In this document: positions 1 to 7,791 of the stretch, one piece after another
Layout: each line of letters opens with the position of its first letter
How positions within the stretch are numbered: position 1 is the first letter of the stretch
Assembly (NCBI RefSeq): GCF_913063425.1
Contig: NZ_CAJXYK010000023.1
Location: forward strand, 24,533-88,532
Length of the DNA stretch: 64,000 nucleotides
Source: an uncultured Thiohalocapsa sp.
GTDB lineage: Bacteria; Pseudomonadota; Gammaproteobacteria; Chromatiales; Chromatiaceae
Direction of reading: 5' to 3'
Translations under genes and position numbers: made by a program
Notes under the pieces: generated by a model
What the model saw: only the letters and a program-made list of their open reading frames with translations
The model's database searches: none
What the model was told of the DNA's origin: nothing

Positions 1-519
1 GCGCAGGAAGCGCTCGCGCGTGGCCATGGATTTGAGGATGCCGCGCTTGCCCTTGATGCCGAGGTCGATGTCGAGCCCGCAGGCGTCGGCGACGAGGCGC
101 ACCACCGCTTCCGAGCAGTGGATGTTGAGGTTGTCCATGATCAGGTGCCACGGTGTGTCGGCACTGCGCTGTGCCAGCATGTCGGCCAACCACTGCGCGA
201 AGTCCTGCTCGGTGCGGGTCGGGCCGAGGTGGTAGCTGACCTTGCCGGTGACGACATCGAAGGCGGCGATCAGGGTCAGGGTGCCATGGCGGATGTACTC
301 GAACTCGCGCCGCTCGATCAGGCCGGGGCGCATGGGCAAGCTCGCCGCGCTGCGCTCGAGCGCCTGCACGCCGGTCATCTCGTCAATGCTGCGTGTCTCG
401 ATGCCGGCGGCGGCGCGTTCCGGCGCCAGCCGGTACGTCTCGCAGACATCCTGGCACTTCTCGTCGAACTGGTCATCGCGCGGCGTGTTGATCCAGCCGC
501 GGGTGCGGTGCGGAACATG
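1..519 (-). pseudogene. IS630-family transposase fragment (truncated)
   Basis: One minus-strand frame is open from about 519 to the left edge. It reads as the middle of an IS630-type DDE transposase: an '[12 protein letters not shown]' motif with the first catalytic Asp, then '[11 protein letters not shown]', then 'LIMDNLNIH' with the second Asp, and 'GIKGKRGIL'. The third acidic residue would lie beyond the window. Similarity is visible up to '[11 protein letters not shown]', then a stop appears exactly where the inverted repeat of the neighbouring IS3-type element starts, so the N-terminal helix-turn-helix part is missing. I read it as an element cut by the later insertion. What lies left of the window cannot be judged. 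Confidence 0.75.
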
Positions 520-543
520 TCAACCTGTTTCCGACACTCGCCG
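518..543 (+). repeat. Left terminal inverted repeat of the IS3-like element
   Basis: It reads inward TGTCAACCTGTTTCCGACAC and then TCGCC. It matches the inward-reading right end in the TGTCAACCT, CGACA and TCGCC blocks, with one gap. It coincides with the point where the IS630 transposase frame stops. Confidence 0.55.
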
Positions 544-673
544 GTGTGATTGCTAGTTCGATATGGCGCGTGCTCGCTGCTGGTGGGGGGCGGAGTCGAT
601 GACGGGCGAGACGCGCGGCAGCGCGGTCGCTCGGCCACTTCGCACTCCGCCCAGTCTCCCTCCGCCGCGACCC

Positions 674-723
674 GTGTCAAGGCGCAGCGCCCGCGCTGCG
701 CTGCGGGCGCTGCGCCTTGACAC
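674..723. repeat. Perfect 21-bp inverted repeat (hairpin)
   Basis: The left arm 674-694 (starts GTGTCAAGGCGCAGCG) is exactly complementary to the right arm 703-723, with an 8-base spacer GCTGCGCT. It lies in the non-coding part of the IS element downstream of orfB. No T-run follows, so it is not a standard intrinsic terminator. It could insulate the element's genes from readthrough or be a nested palindromic element. Confidence 0.8.
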
Positions 724-907
724 GGCCCGCGGCTCCGGGCGATGGGCTGCGTGCGAAGCGACCGACCGACCGAGGATGGCCACCGGGCCAAGGTCTGTGC
801 TGGGAACAGCACCCAGGTGGCAAGAGGGTGCTCGCTCCCTCCCTCCCAAGGATGGCCGGGGTGGCGCAAGTCACAGGACCGCCGGAACGCGTTGGCGTAC
901 ATCGTGT

Positions 908-1972
908 TCAAGTCGGCTCACCGCTCGGCAGGCTGACGGGCGTGGCGCTGATGGGTTCAGGTGGGGCTGTGGCGCCGATCTCGCCGAGGGCTGCGAGGCC
1001 GTCCTGGGGGTTGATCGCCATGACCGCGGGCGGTCGCTTTGCCTTGGGCACGCCGTTGGGGTAGCGCTCGGGGTGGGCGGCGAAGTGGGCGTCGAGTGCG
1101 CCCTGGCGGCGGTCGTAGATCGGCTCGATGCGGCCGTGGAAGACGTCGGCCGGGGTGTAGAAGGCAATGCCCTCGTGCGGGCGTCGTTGGTAGTGCTCGA
1201 TGAATCCGGTCATCCACCTGCGGGCGTCGTCGAGGTCGGCGAAGCGGCCCGGATAGCCGGGGCTGTACTTCAGCGTCTTGAACATCGACTCGCTGACAGC
1301 GTTGTCGTTGCTCACGCGCGGGCGCGAATAGCTGGGCTCGACGCCGAAGGCGGCGAGCAGGTCGCGGTAGGTCTCGGCGATCATCGGCGCCCCGCGGTCC
1401 TGATGCACCGTGAGCTGGCCGCCGCGGATGTCGTAGTGGGTCAGGGCGTGCTGGAACAGGTGCTGGGCCAGCGCGCCGTTCTCCTTGGCGCTGATCATCC
1501 AGGCGATGACGTAGCGGCTGTACAGATCGAGGATCAGGTACAGGTTCAGTCAGCGGCGTGGCTCGAGCGTCGGCAGCTTGGAGATGTCCCAGCTCCAGCA
1601 GGCATGCGGTCGGTCGGCGAGGAGGTGCGGCACCGCATGCTTGCCGGGCGCGCGTTGCGCACGGCGCTCGCGGGCCTCGCCGTCGGCGCGCAGGACGCGG
1701 TAGAACGTGGACAGGGAGGCGATGATCCACCCGGCGTTGAGCTCCGTGGCGTGGATGACGGGCAGGCTCGCGTCGCGGTACTCATCACTGTGGGCCAGAT
1801 CGCGGATCTGTTGGCGCTCCGGCTCACTCAGCGCACGCGGCTGCACCGCCGCCGTCTGAGGCTCGCTGCGGCGCCGACGCGCGCGCGGATAGGTGCCGGT
1901 GCGCGAGAGCCCCAGCGCCGCGCAGGCGCGACTGCGCGGCACATGCGCCGGGCGTTCGGCGAGCGCGCTCAT
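908..1972 (-). pseudogene. IS3-family transposase orfB, interrupted by in-frame TGA
   Basis: The DDE-type integrase-core transposase reads 'MSALAERP...', a helix-turn-helix-like start, then 'YRVLRADGEARERR', 'WSWDISKLPT' (first catalytic Asp), 'HQDRGAPM' (second Asp) and 'SNDNAVSESMFKTLKY' (third acidic region). A TGA at 1552-1550 splits it after 'LEPRR'; the frame continues directly as 'LNLYLILDLYSRYV'. The ATG at 1972 overlaps the orfA stop by ATGA. The orfB frame is also the -1 frame of orfA, as expected when IS3 elements make an OrfAB fusion. Unless the stop is read through, this copy should be inactive. Confidence 0.8.
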
Positions 1973-2352
1973 GGCGCGGGCTCGCTGCGGACCTGTTCGA
2001 GCAGGTCCGAGAGTTTTTTTTGGAGCGCGACCAGATCCTCGGCCACCTGCGCGCGACGCTCCAGGCGGGCGTTCTCGCGACGCAAGCGCTCGATCTCGCG
2101 ATCCCGCGGGTCGGCCGGTTGGCGCCCGCCGCGCTTGGGCTCCAGGCCCTGCGTGCCCTGCTCGGCGAGCGCCTTGCGCCACTGGCTGAGCTGTGCGGCA
2201 TACAGGCCGTTGCGCCGCAGCCAGGCGCCTTGCTCGCCATGCGGTAAGGCATCGGCCTCGGCCAGCAGGCGTTGCTTCTCGGCAGCGGAGAACCGTCGCC
2301 GGGTGCGTCGCTCCAGCTTCGGCTCGGTCAGGACTTCGGTGGACTCGCTCAC
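1969..2352 (-). CDS. IS3-family transposase orfA (helix-turn-helix protein)
   Basis: 127 aa. The N-terminal half is a helix-turn-helix of the IS2/IS3 OrfA type ('RRFSAAEKQRLLAEAD', 'WLRRNGLYAAQLSQWRKAL'). The C-terminal half is a leucine-zipper-like coiled coil ('IERLRRENARLERR', 'VALQKKLSDLLEQV') typical of OrfA dimerisation. It binds the IS ends and is normally fused to OrfB by -1 frameshifting. The frame is intact, unlike orfB. Confidence 0.85.
   Translation of the reverse strand: MSESTEVLTEPKLERRTRRRFSAAEKQRLLAEADALPHGEQGAWLRRNGLYAAQLSQWRKALAEQGTQGLEPKRGGRQPADPRDREIERLRRENARLERRAQVAEDLVALQKKLSDLLEQVRSEPAP
2014..2021 (-). promoter_or_regulatory. Candidate -1 frameshift slippery tract (A8) in orfA
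   Basis: Eight consecutive A residues on the minus strand lie in the 'LQKKLSDL' codons near the 3' end of orfA. A -1 slip there moves ribosomes into the orfB frame, which is open through this position. This is the usual IS3 mechanism for making the OrfAB transposase. No downstream pseudoknot was checked. Confidence 0.5.
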
Positions 2353-2403
2353 GCTTGGTGCCTCCTCGGCTGGCCCTGGGATTCTTTATACAAGAATCCG
2401 GAA

Positions 2404-2429
2404 GGCGACTGTCGGCCTTGAGGTTGACA
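2404..2429 (-). repeat. Right terminal inverted repeat of the IS3-like element
   Basis: Read inward on the minus strand it starts TGTCAACCTCAAGGCCGACA and then GTCGCC, matching the left end. It lies about 50 bases upstream of the orfA start. Confidence 0.55.
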
Positions 2430-2900
2430 CGTAGGGAGGGGCGAGAGACCCAGCGTGAAAAAAGTGAACACAACCGACCCGCCCCAGGCGACATCCGGCT
2501 CCTCTTCAGCATATACCGCGGCAACCCCGTCGCCGTCCTTTACGACTACCGACGTCCAGGCCTCTCCGACTCCGTGGAGTTCACTTCGGTCAAGACCACG
2601 CGTATCGACCGCGTAAGAGTTATCGAAGACGCAACGATCGCCATCCGGCGCGGCAGAGCCCACTACGTGTTAAGGGCCGCCGTGCCTCTTGCCGCGCTGG
2701 ATGGTTGGACGCCCAAACCGGGCACAACCTACCCGGGCGACTTCGGGGTCGTCTACTCGGACGCCGCGGGGGCAACAAACATGCTCCGCATGCACTGGTC
2801 GAATACGGCAACGGCAATCGTGAACGATCTTTCCTTTGAGGCTGACATCCAGCCCGACCGTTGGGGCGCTCTCTTATCGCGCCCTGAGCAGGCCAAGCGT
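2430..2900 (+). pseudogene. C-terminal remnant of a CBM9-like carbohydrate-binding protein
   Basis: A plus-strand frame with no usable start reads 'SIYRGNPVAVLYDYRRPG', 'YVLRAAVPLAALDG', 'PGDFGVVYSDAAG', 'NMLRMHWSNTATAIVNDLS' and 'PDRWGALL'. This is the pattern of the last strands of CBM9/DOMON-like beta-sandwich domains attached to secreted proteins. The 5' part is missing and the fragment abuts the IS element. The frame stays open past 2900 into sequence antisense to the next gene, but recognisable similarity ends near 'WGALL'. It is probably a gene beheaded by the IS. The exact parent family is uncertain. Confidence 0.55.
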
Positions 2901-3078
2901 CACGACGGGGAAACCGAGAACCCCCGTAAACTGACTTTCCAGCCTTATCCACGGTCACCAACGGCAGGCTTGCTTCATCGCGACGCTTCAATCGAGGATC
3001 TTCAAACGCCGCTAGGCAATAGCGATCATCCTATGGAGGCGCTGCTCATTTTCATCCCAGCGCTCAGAACGGCTGCGC

Positions 3079-4275
3079 TTACGCCGCATCCACCGGAGGC
3101 TCGCCCCGCGCCAGCGCTTCGTAGACCCGATCGAGCTCGTCGACGATGTTCTCCCAAGAAAACTGTTCCTTCGCCGCTGCGCGGCCAGCAGCGCCCATTC
3201 GGGCAGCGGCTTGCCGATCCCTTAGAACGCGCAGCAAGGCGTCACTGATCTTATTGAGTTCCAGAGGAATCACGACACCAGCACCCGCTTCGTCGACCAC
3301 CGGCCAAATGTTCACCTGATCCGAGATTACCACGGGACACCCGCAGGCCATGGCCTCGACCACCGTCATCCCGGTGTTTTCTGTGTATGAAGTCAGGGCA
3401 AAGACGTCCGCGTCCGCGTACGCCTGGCGTGTCTTTTTCGGCGGGATGTGGTCGACGAAGGCAACTTGCTGCTCAACGCCATTGTCGATGCACCATTGCC
3501 GCACCTTGGCGCCAAAGCCCTCGTTGTCCGGCCCGACGATCGCCAAGCACGCATCGGGCAGTGAGCGGAGTACTTGCCCAAACGCCGGAATCAACAAGTC
3601 CAGCCCTTTCTTGAAGTTGAGTCGGCCGAGGAACAGGATCAGCGGTTGATCTGGCCGCAGGCCCAGTTGGTCACGGAAGAGACCTCGCCGCGGCAACGAC
3701 ACATACTCCTCCCAGTCGACACCGGAGCGAACCACAACCTTTGGAGCACGTAACCCCAGAAATGCTGCCCGCGCCGCCTCCTCGTCTGTTGTGTAGTGTA
3801 TCGCCCCGGCGTGATTGAGGTTTCGGAAGTCGAAAAGGCGCTCATAAAGCCGCTTGAGCGGTACACTGCAGCCGCTCTGCTTGTACATGTACGGATCAAG
3901 CGATCCATGCGGCTTGATCAAATACGGCACCCCCTTCTGCCGCGCAACAGCGGCAGCGAACGTCGGGGGAAAGCGATACAATCCATGCACATGCATTACA
4001 TCGTACTCGGCGACGTAGGTCAGTAGCCATTTTCCTAACGCTACGGACAAATGTAGCGGCCGAAAATGCAGTTTGTGGTGCCAGATAGCGACTCCGTTCT
4101 CACACACTGCCTCGTGCGTCGCGACATCTAGGATGCCCTTCGGGTAGTCCAGATTGGTCGCGCAGATCGTAACCTCGTGTCCTCTCCTTACCTGCTCTTG
4201 CGCAAGCGAGCGCAAAACAGTGACAGGACCCCCATAGCGATCCGCCATTGTGGAAATGACGTGCAAGATCTTCAC
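3079..4275 (-). CDS. Glycosyltransferase family 4 protein
   Basis: About 398 aa from the GTG at 4275, giving the usual GT-B N-terminus 'VKILHVISTMADRYGGP' (an upstream TTG at 4335 would add 20 residues and overlap the preceding gene). The N-terminal Rossmann half has 'DVMHVHGLYRFPP' and 'KPHGSLDP'. The C-terminal donor-binding half has 'ILFLGRLNFKKGLDLL' and the E-x7-E-like block 'SYTENTGMTVVEAMACG'. It should transfer a sugar from an NDP-sugar to a growing glycan at the cytoplasmic membrane face. It is the last gene of the minus-strand cluster starting near 11660. Donor and linkage are unknown. Confidence 0.9.
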   Translation of the reverse strand: MKILHVISTMADRYGGPVTVLRSLAQEQVRRGHEVTICATNLDYPKGILDVATHEAVCENGVAIWHHKLHFRPLHLSVALGKWLLTYVAEYDVMHVHGLYRFPPTFAAAVARQKGVPYLIKPHGSLDPYMYKQSGCSVPLKRLYERLFDFRNLNHAGAIHYTTDEEAARAAFLGLRAPKVVVRSGVDWEEYVSLPRRGLFRDQLGLRPDQPLILFLGRLNFKKGLDLLIPAFGQVLRSLPDACLAIVGPDNEGFGAKVRQWCIDNGVEQQVAFVDHIPPKKTRQAYADADVFALTSYTENTGMTVVEAMACGCPVVISDQVNIWPVVDEAGAGVVIPLELNKISDALLRVLRDRQAAARMGAAGRAAAKEQFSWENIVDELDRVYEALARGEPPVDAA

Positions 4276-4313
4276 CGTAGACGTCGCCGCAAGAATGCTC
4301 CAGCGTCCCGGAC

Positions 4314-5207
4314 TCAGATTGAAACGTTTCGCCAAAGAATGGGATGCGCTTCCTTCAGTCTGATGTCGACTTCGGATGATCGCCGGAGGTAAAGCGTGTT
4401 TACCTTTGGATTGTGGTGGTCAAGACGCGTTGTGCGTCGCTGGAAAGGATCGTAACTTACGGGATGAAATCCCCGTGACACAAGATTCAAGTGGATCTCC
4501 GAATCATTGTATCCGTAGCGAGCACCAAGGCCGTTGAGTTCGATCAAGAGCGCCAGGAGGGAGGCTTGGGAGAGGGTTGCGGTCGCGCCTTCTATGACCG
4601 CGGCTTCGAATCCCTCGACGTCGATCTTGATCATCGTGGGCGGCGTGTACTCCGCTATCCGATCAAGCGTGTCGACTGCAGCAGCGATCGTGCCCTCAAC
4701 GGGTGCTCCAGCGGGAACCACATGGTTGGTTGGCCCGCCGGATGTGGAGAACTCAAGTTTGCCGCGCTTGCCGCCGACGCCGAGATTCCTGGCGTCTATC
4801 CGCGCTTGAAGGCGGTTGAGGTTCACATTGTCGAGCAGAGCCTCATAGCTTCCCGGTACCGGCTCCATTGCGATGACCCGCGCTCCCCTGCTCGCGGCAA
4901 GCAGACTGTAGGTCCCAACGTTGGCACCGATATCCAGAAAAACGTCATCCTCACGCAGAAGGTGCGCCACAAAGGCCATATCGTTGAACTCCATCAAGCC
5001 CACATAGGCATTGCCGGTTGCGCCGTGCATGCCGGTTTCGACAACCAGGCGCAGGTCATCCACATAGGGCATGATGGCCGGCGCCTTGAGCATCCGACTT
5101 CCGAGCTGCCAGCGAAGGATTCGCGCCATCGTTCCGGCACGGTCCAAACGACCCATCGGATGGTTGAGGTAGTGGAGCAGCATGTGCCAGGGGGCACCCA
5201 ATCTCAT
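4314..5207 (-). CDS. FkbM family methyltransferase
   Basis: 297 aa. The SAM-binding motif I is 'DVFLDIGANVGTYSLLAA' near residue 90, followed by 'VIAMEPVPGSYEAL' and the FkbM hallmark 'IKIDVEGFEAAVIEGA' near residue 195. FkbM proteins O-methylate sugars and secondary metabolites using SAM. Lying between two glycosyltransferase genes (it overlaps the upstream one by 4 bases), it most likely methylates a sugar of the polysaccharide. The C-terminal end ('VNTLYLRR') is normal for the family. Confidence 0.9.
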   Translation of the reverse strand: MRLGAPWHMLLHYLNHPMGRLDRAGTMARILRWQLGSRMLKAPAIMPYVDDLRLVVETGMHGATGNAYVGLMEFNDMAFVAHLLREDDVFLDIGANVGTYSLLAASRGARVIAMEPVPGSYEALLDNVNLNRLQARIDARNLGVGGKRGKLEFSTSGGPTNHVVPAGAPVEGTIAAAVDTLDRIAEYTPPTMIKIDVEGFEAAVIEGATATLSQASLLALLIELNGLGARYGYNDSEIHLNLVSRGFHPVSYDPFQRRTTRLDHHNPKVNTLYLRRSSEVDIRLKEAHPILWRNVSI

Positions 5208-6406
5208 TGACTTTCTCGCTCAAGTAGGGTGTTCACGATTTCCTCGAAATCCTCCGCCCATTGTTCTGGGGTGTGATCGCGTATTCTTTCTGAGGAAACT
5301 TTGCCCATTCGCAGGCGCAGATCAAGATTCTCCCCAAGTTCGAGCATCCGGGTCGCCAAAGCCGCGCTGTCCTCCGGCGGCACGATGTAGCCATTCACAC
5401 CGTCTTGAATGCGCACTCGGATCTCACCGGCTGCGCTGGTGCTGATGACAGGAAGTGAAAACGCCATGGCCTCGTCTACGACTAAGCCGTAAGGATCGCC
5501 TAGCGTCGGAAAGACAAACACGTCGGACACGGCATAGTACCTCGGTAGTTCGCGCTTTTGCTTGTAACCAGCGAATACGACGTTGCGTATGCCGCGTTCT
5601 TTGCAAACGCGCTTGAGGTAACCTTCTTCGGCGCCATCGCCAACCAAGAGGAGACTCACCTCATGCGTCGCTTCCCGCTGCACGCGCTCGAAGGCCTCCA
5701 GCAGAACCCGAACACCTTTACCCCACCAGAGCCGTCCGACGTAAATGAATGTCGGCCCGAAGAGACCAAGCGCGGATCTGACCTGCTCACGTTTCGCTTG
5801 GAGGCGGAAATCACCGGACTCGAAAAATGGGCGACAGACGGTATGGGTTGCGAAAAACACACGCTCCGGCGGCGTGCCATAAGACATCGCATACTGCCTA
5901 CCGTCCGGACCAGGTGTCTCCACTGCATCCACGTGATGGAACAGGAATCTCTTGAGCCACTCTTTGCCTGGATGCCTGGGAACCCAACGATCAAAAGTTT
6001 TAAGTACCCGAAAGCCGGTTTTGGCACCGCGGAGCTTTGCGATAGCCCAACCGACTACGAATGCCGGTTGGGCGTGTAGACTGAAAAGGACATCGGGCCT
6101 ACGGCCGAACAAGAGCCATGGCCAGTGTTGTATTCGTCCAAGAAGCATTGTCCTTGGCAAGTAGCGGTACCGAAACCGCCAGTCGGATTCTTTGACCTCC
6201 CAGCTTCGGTCTGTTTCTGTGCGGTCGTTGAACCACGCTTCGAATTCGAAAGCGCCACGAGCCTCGACGGCATTGAATCGCTCAACCATATAGGGAGACG
6301 GAATATTGTTCCAATAGACCACGAAAGGCTTCCTGGTAACAGTCGATCTACCATGCTCCGAATCACTCCTTCGTTTCGGTCCACAGCCCCTATTCCTAGC
6401 TGGCAT
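5204..6406 (-). CDS. Glycosyltransferase family 4 protein
   Basis: About 400 aa from the ATG at 6406; an earlier TTG at 6448 is possible. The N-terminus reads 'FVVYWNNIPSPYMVERFN', a pattern seen in exopolysaccharide GT4 enzymes. The donor domain has 'FIYVGRLWWGKGVRVLLEAF', 'SLLLVGDGAEEGYLKR' and 'VFVFPTLGDPYGLVVDEAMA', then 'NGYIVPPED'. Its 3' end overlaps the FkbM start by 4 bases and its 5' end slightly overlaps the preceding glycosyltransferase, so the three are probably co-translated. Substrate unknown. Confidence 0.88.
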   Translation of the reverse strand: MPARNRGCGPKRRSDSEHGRSTVTRKPFVVYWNNIPSPYMVERFNAVEARGAFEFEAWFNDRTETDRSWEVKESDWRFRYRYLPRTMLLGRIQHWPWLLFGRRPDVLFSLHAQPAFVVGWAIAKLRGAKTGFRVLKTFDRWVPRHPGKEWLKRFLFHHVDAVETPGPDGRQYAMSYGTPPERVFFATHTVCRPFFESGDFRLQAKREQVRSALGLFGPTFIYVGRLWWGKGVRVLLEAFERVQREATHEVSLLLVGDGAEEGYLKRVCKERGIRNVVFAGYKQKRELPRYYAVSDVFVFPTLGDPYGLVVDEAMAFSLPVISTSAAGEIRVRIQDGVNGYIVPPEDSAALATRMLELGENLDLRLRMGKVSSERIRDHTPEQWAEDFEEIVNTLLERESQ

Positions 6407-7691
6407 GGCCACGACTGGTCCCAGCGCTGTTGCAATCTTCCTGTTCAAGGTCGCGGAGCCAGGTCTTTAGATGCGCTACGACACGTTGACCATAGGAGTT
6501 CCAGGTAAAGGATTGCGCTCGATTGCGGGCGTTGCGACCCATTTCATACCTCATCTCGGTATCCTGCCTGAGCCAATTCACTCGGGTCGCAATTGCGTCC
6601 GCGTCTCGCGGCGGAACAAGAAAGCCGTCTATGCCATCCCGCACAATATCTCCGGGACCGTTCGGGGTCGTGACGACGGGGAGTCCGCTTGCCATTGCTT
6701 CGAGTACGACCAATGGCATCCCTTCAACGATCGTTGGAAAGACAAAGACATCCGACTGTTGATAAATCACCCGGAGTTCCGGTCGGGGCAATTGCCGCAC
6801 GTGGCGGAACAAGTGGCGGTAGGGCTCGAAAGCCGTTCCATCTCCCTGGATCTCACCGACAAGCGTGAGCGATATGCCCGGGCCCGCGATCTTATCTACC
6901 GCCTCGAACAGATACGAGATTCCCTTACGCTGGCCGATTTGGCCAACGAACAAAAGTCGAAAGTCGCTTGTCTTCCTGGTGCTCGGTTCCGCGGGAGAGA
7001 ATAGACCTGTATCGGCGCCATAGGGAATCACGACAAGCTTCTCGCTCGGTATTCCCTCCGAAATAAAGGATTCTTGGACGAAGGTGGAACCGACAAGGAT
7101 GTAATCTGCCATATCGATTTCCGCATCGAAGCGTTCTTGCAGCCAAGGAGGACGGTCGTGGCCGGTCAACGTGTCGGCCAACTCCGGATGTAGCTCAGAC
7201 TCCTCCGCCAGCACTCGGCGTGTGAATCGATGATGTGCGAGCGGATAGCTGAGGACACAGAGTGCGCCGCGCGCCTGGGCAAGGCGGAACACTGGCTCGG
7301 CTGTGCCCCAGCTGGAGACCACCGCGCGCTCGCCGGTAAATGCTTTCACGGCGGCATGTGCGACGGACGCCGTGCGGGCATGCATCAGCGATTGGCGTAT
7401 TGACTTGTGTGCGCCAAGCCTGGCGGGGAATCGCTGATGCGCTGCCATCAGGAAGTCCGGGATCCGGCCCGACTCGCGGATATTCACGAGGGTCAATGGT
7501 TCGGGCATGGTACGTCTTCCGACCGTACGCTTATACGTTCGGCCCAGAACGGGGAGCTGGGAAACTCGTCGCTCCCAGACTCTGTCCATGTTCGCGTAAG
7601 GACGCACATACTTGGATAACAGCCCCGCTCTGGCCAAACCGGCGGCTATGTGGTTCATCGCATTGGAGGACGTGTTCACCGCAAGAATCAT
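6396..7691 (-). CDS. Glycosyltransferase family 4 protein
   Basis: About 431 aa from ATG 7691 ('MILAVNTSSNAMNHIAAG'); an ATG nine codons upstream (7718) is also open. The middle has 'AVVSSWGTAEP' and 'DMADYILVGSTFVQESF'. The donor domain has 'LLFVGQIGQRKGISYLFEA' and 'SDVFVFPTIVEGMPLVVLEA', the acidic pair expected for a retaining GT-B enzyme, then 'DGFLVPPRDADAIA'. It is the third GT4 in the cluster, directly upstream of another. No acceptor can be inferred. Confidence 0.88.
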   Translation of the reverse strand: MILAVNTSSNAMNHIAAGLARAGLLSKYVRPYANMDRVWERRVSQLPVLGRTYKRTVGRRTMPEPLTLVNIRESGRIPDFLMAAHQRFPARLGAHKSIRQSLMHARTASVAHAAVKAFTGERAVVSSWGTAEPVFRLAQARGALCVLSYPLAHHRFTRRVLAEESELHPELADTLTGHDRPPWLQERFDAEIDMADYILVGSTFVQESFISEGIPSEKLVVIPYGADTGLFSPAEPSTRKTSDFRLLFVGQIGQRKGISYLFEAVDKIAGPGISLTLVGEIQGDGTAFEPYRHLFRHVRQLPRPELRVIYQQSDVFVFPTIVEGMPLVVLEAMASGLPVVTTPNGPGDIVRDGIDGFLVPPRDADAIATRVNWLRQDTEMRYEMGRNARNRAQSFTWNSYGQRVVAHLKTWLRDLEQEDCNSAGTSRGHAS

Positions 7692-7791
7692 AAAATAGGC
7701 TCGCTCAGGGCATGGCATTCCTGCCGCGCGCGTGTGCAGTTTGCGCCGGGGGGGGATGATGGGTCATGCTATTGAATTGCTGCGCCAGCAA

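Larger units (their letters stand above)
518..2429 (-). mobile_element. IS3-family-like insertion sequence
   Basis: The element holds an orfA/orfB pair in IS3 arrangement on the minus strand. It is bounded by imperfect inverted repeats that both begin TGTCAACCT and share CGACA and TCGCC blocks. At about 1.9 kb it is longer than usual for IS3 (1.2-1.6 kb); the extra length is a roughly 370-base non-coding stretch downstream of orfB that contains a perfect hairpin. No target-site duplication is visible: the left flank is an IS630 fragment and the right flank a CBM9-like remnant, so the insertion was probably followed by a deletion or rearrangement. The ends are inferred from the repeats alone. 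Confidence 0.6.

Noticed and set aside
543..907. Plus-strand frames starting near 563 and 717
   Set aside because: They run through a palindrome and non-coding IS sequence and antisense to the transposase; Arg/Pro/Ala composition with no motif.
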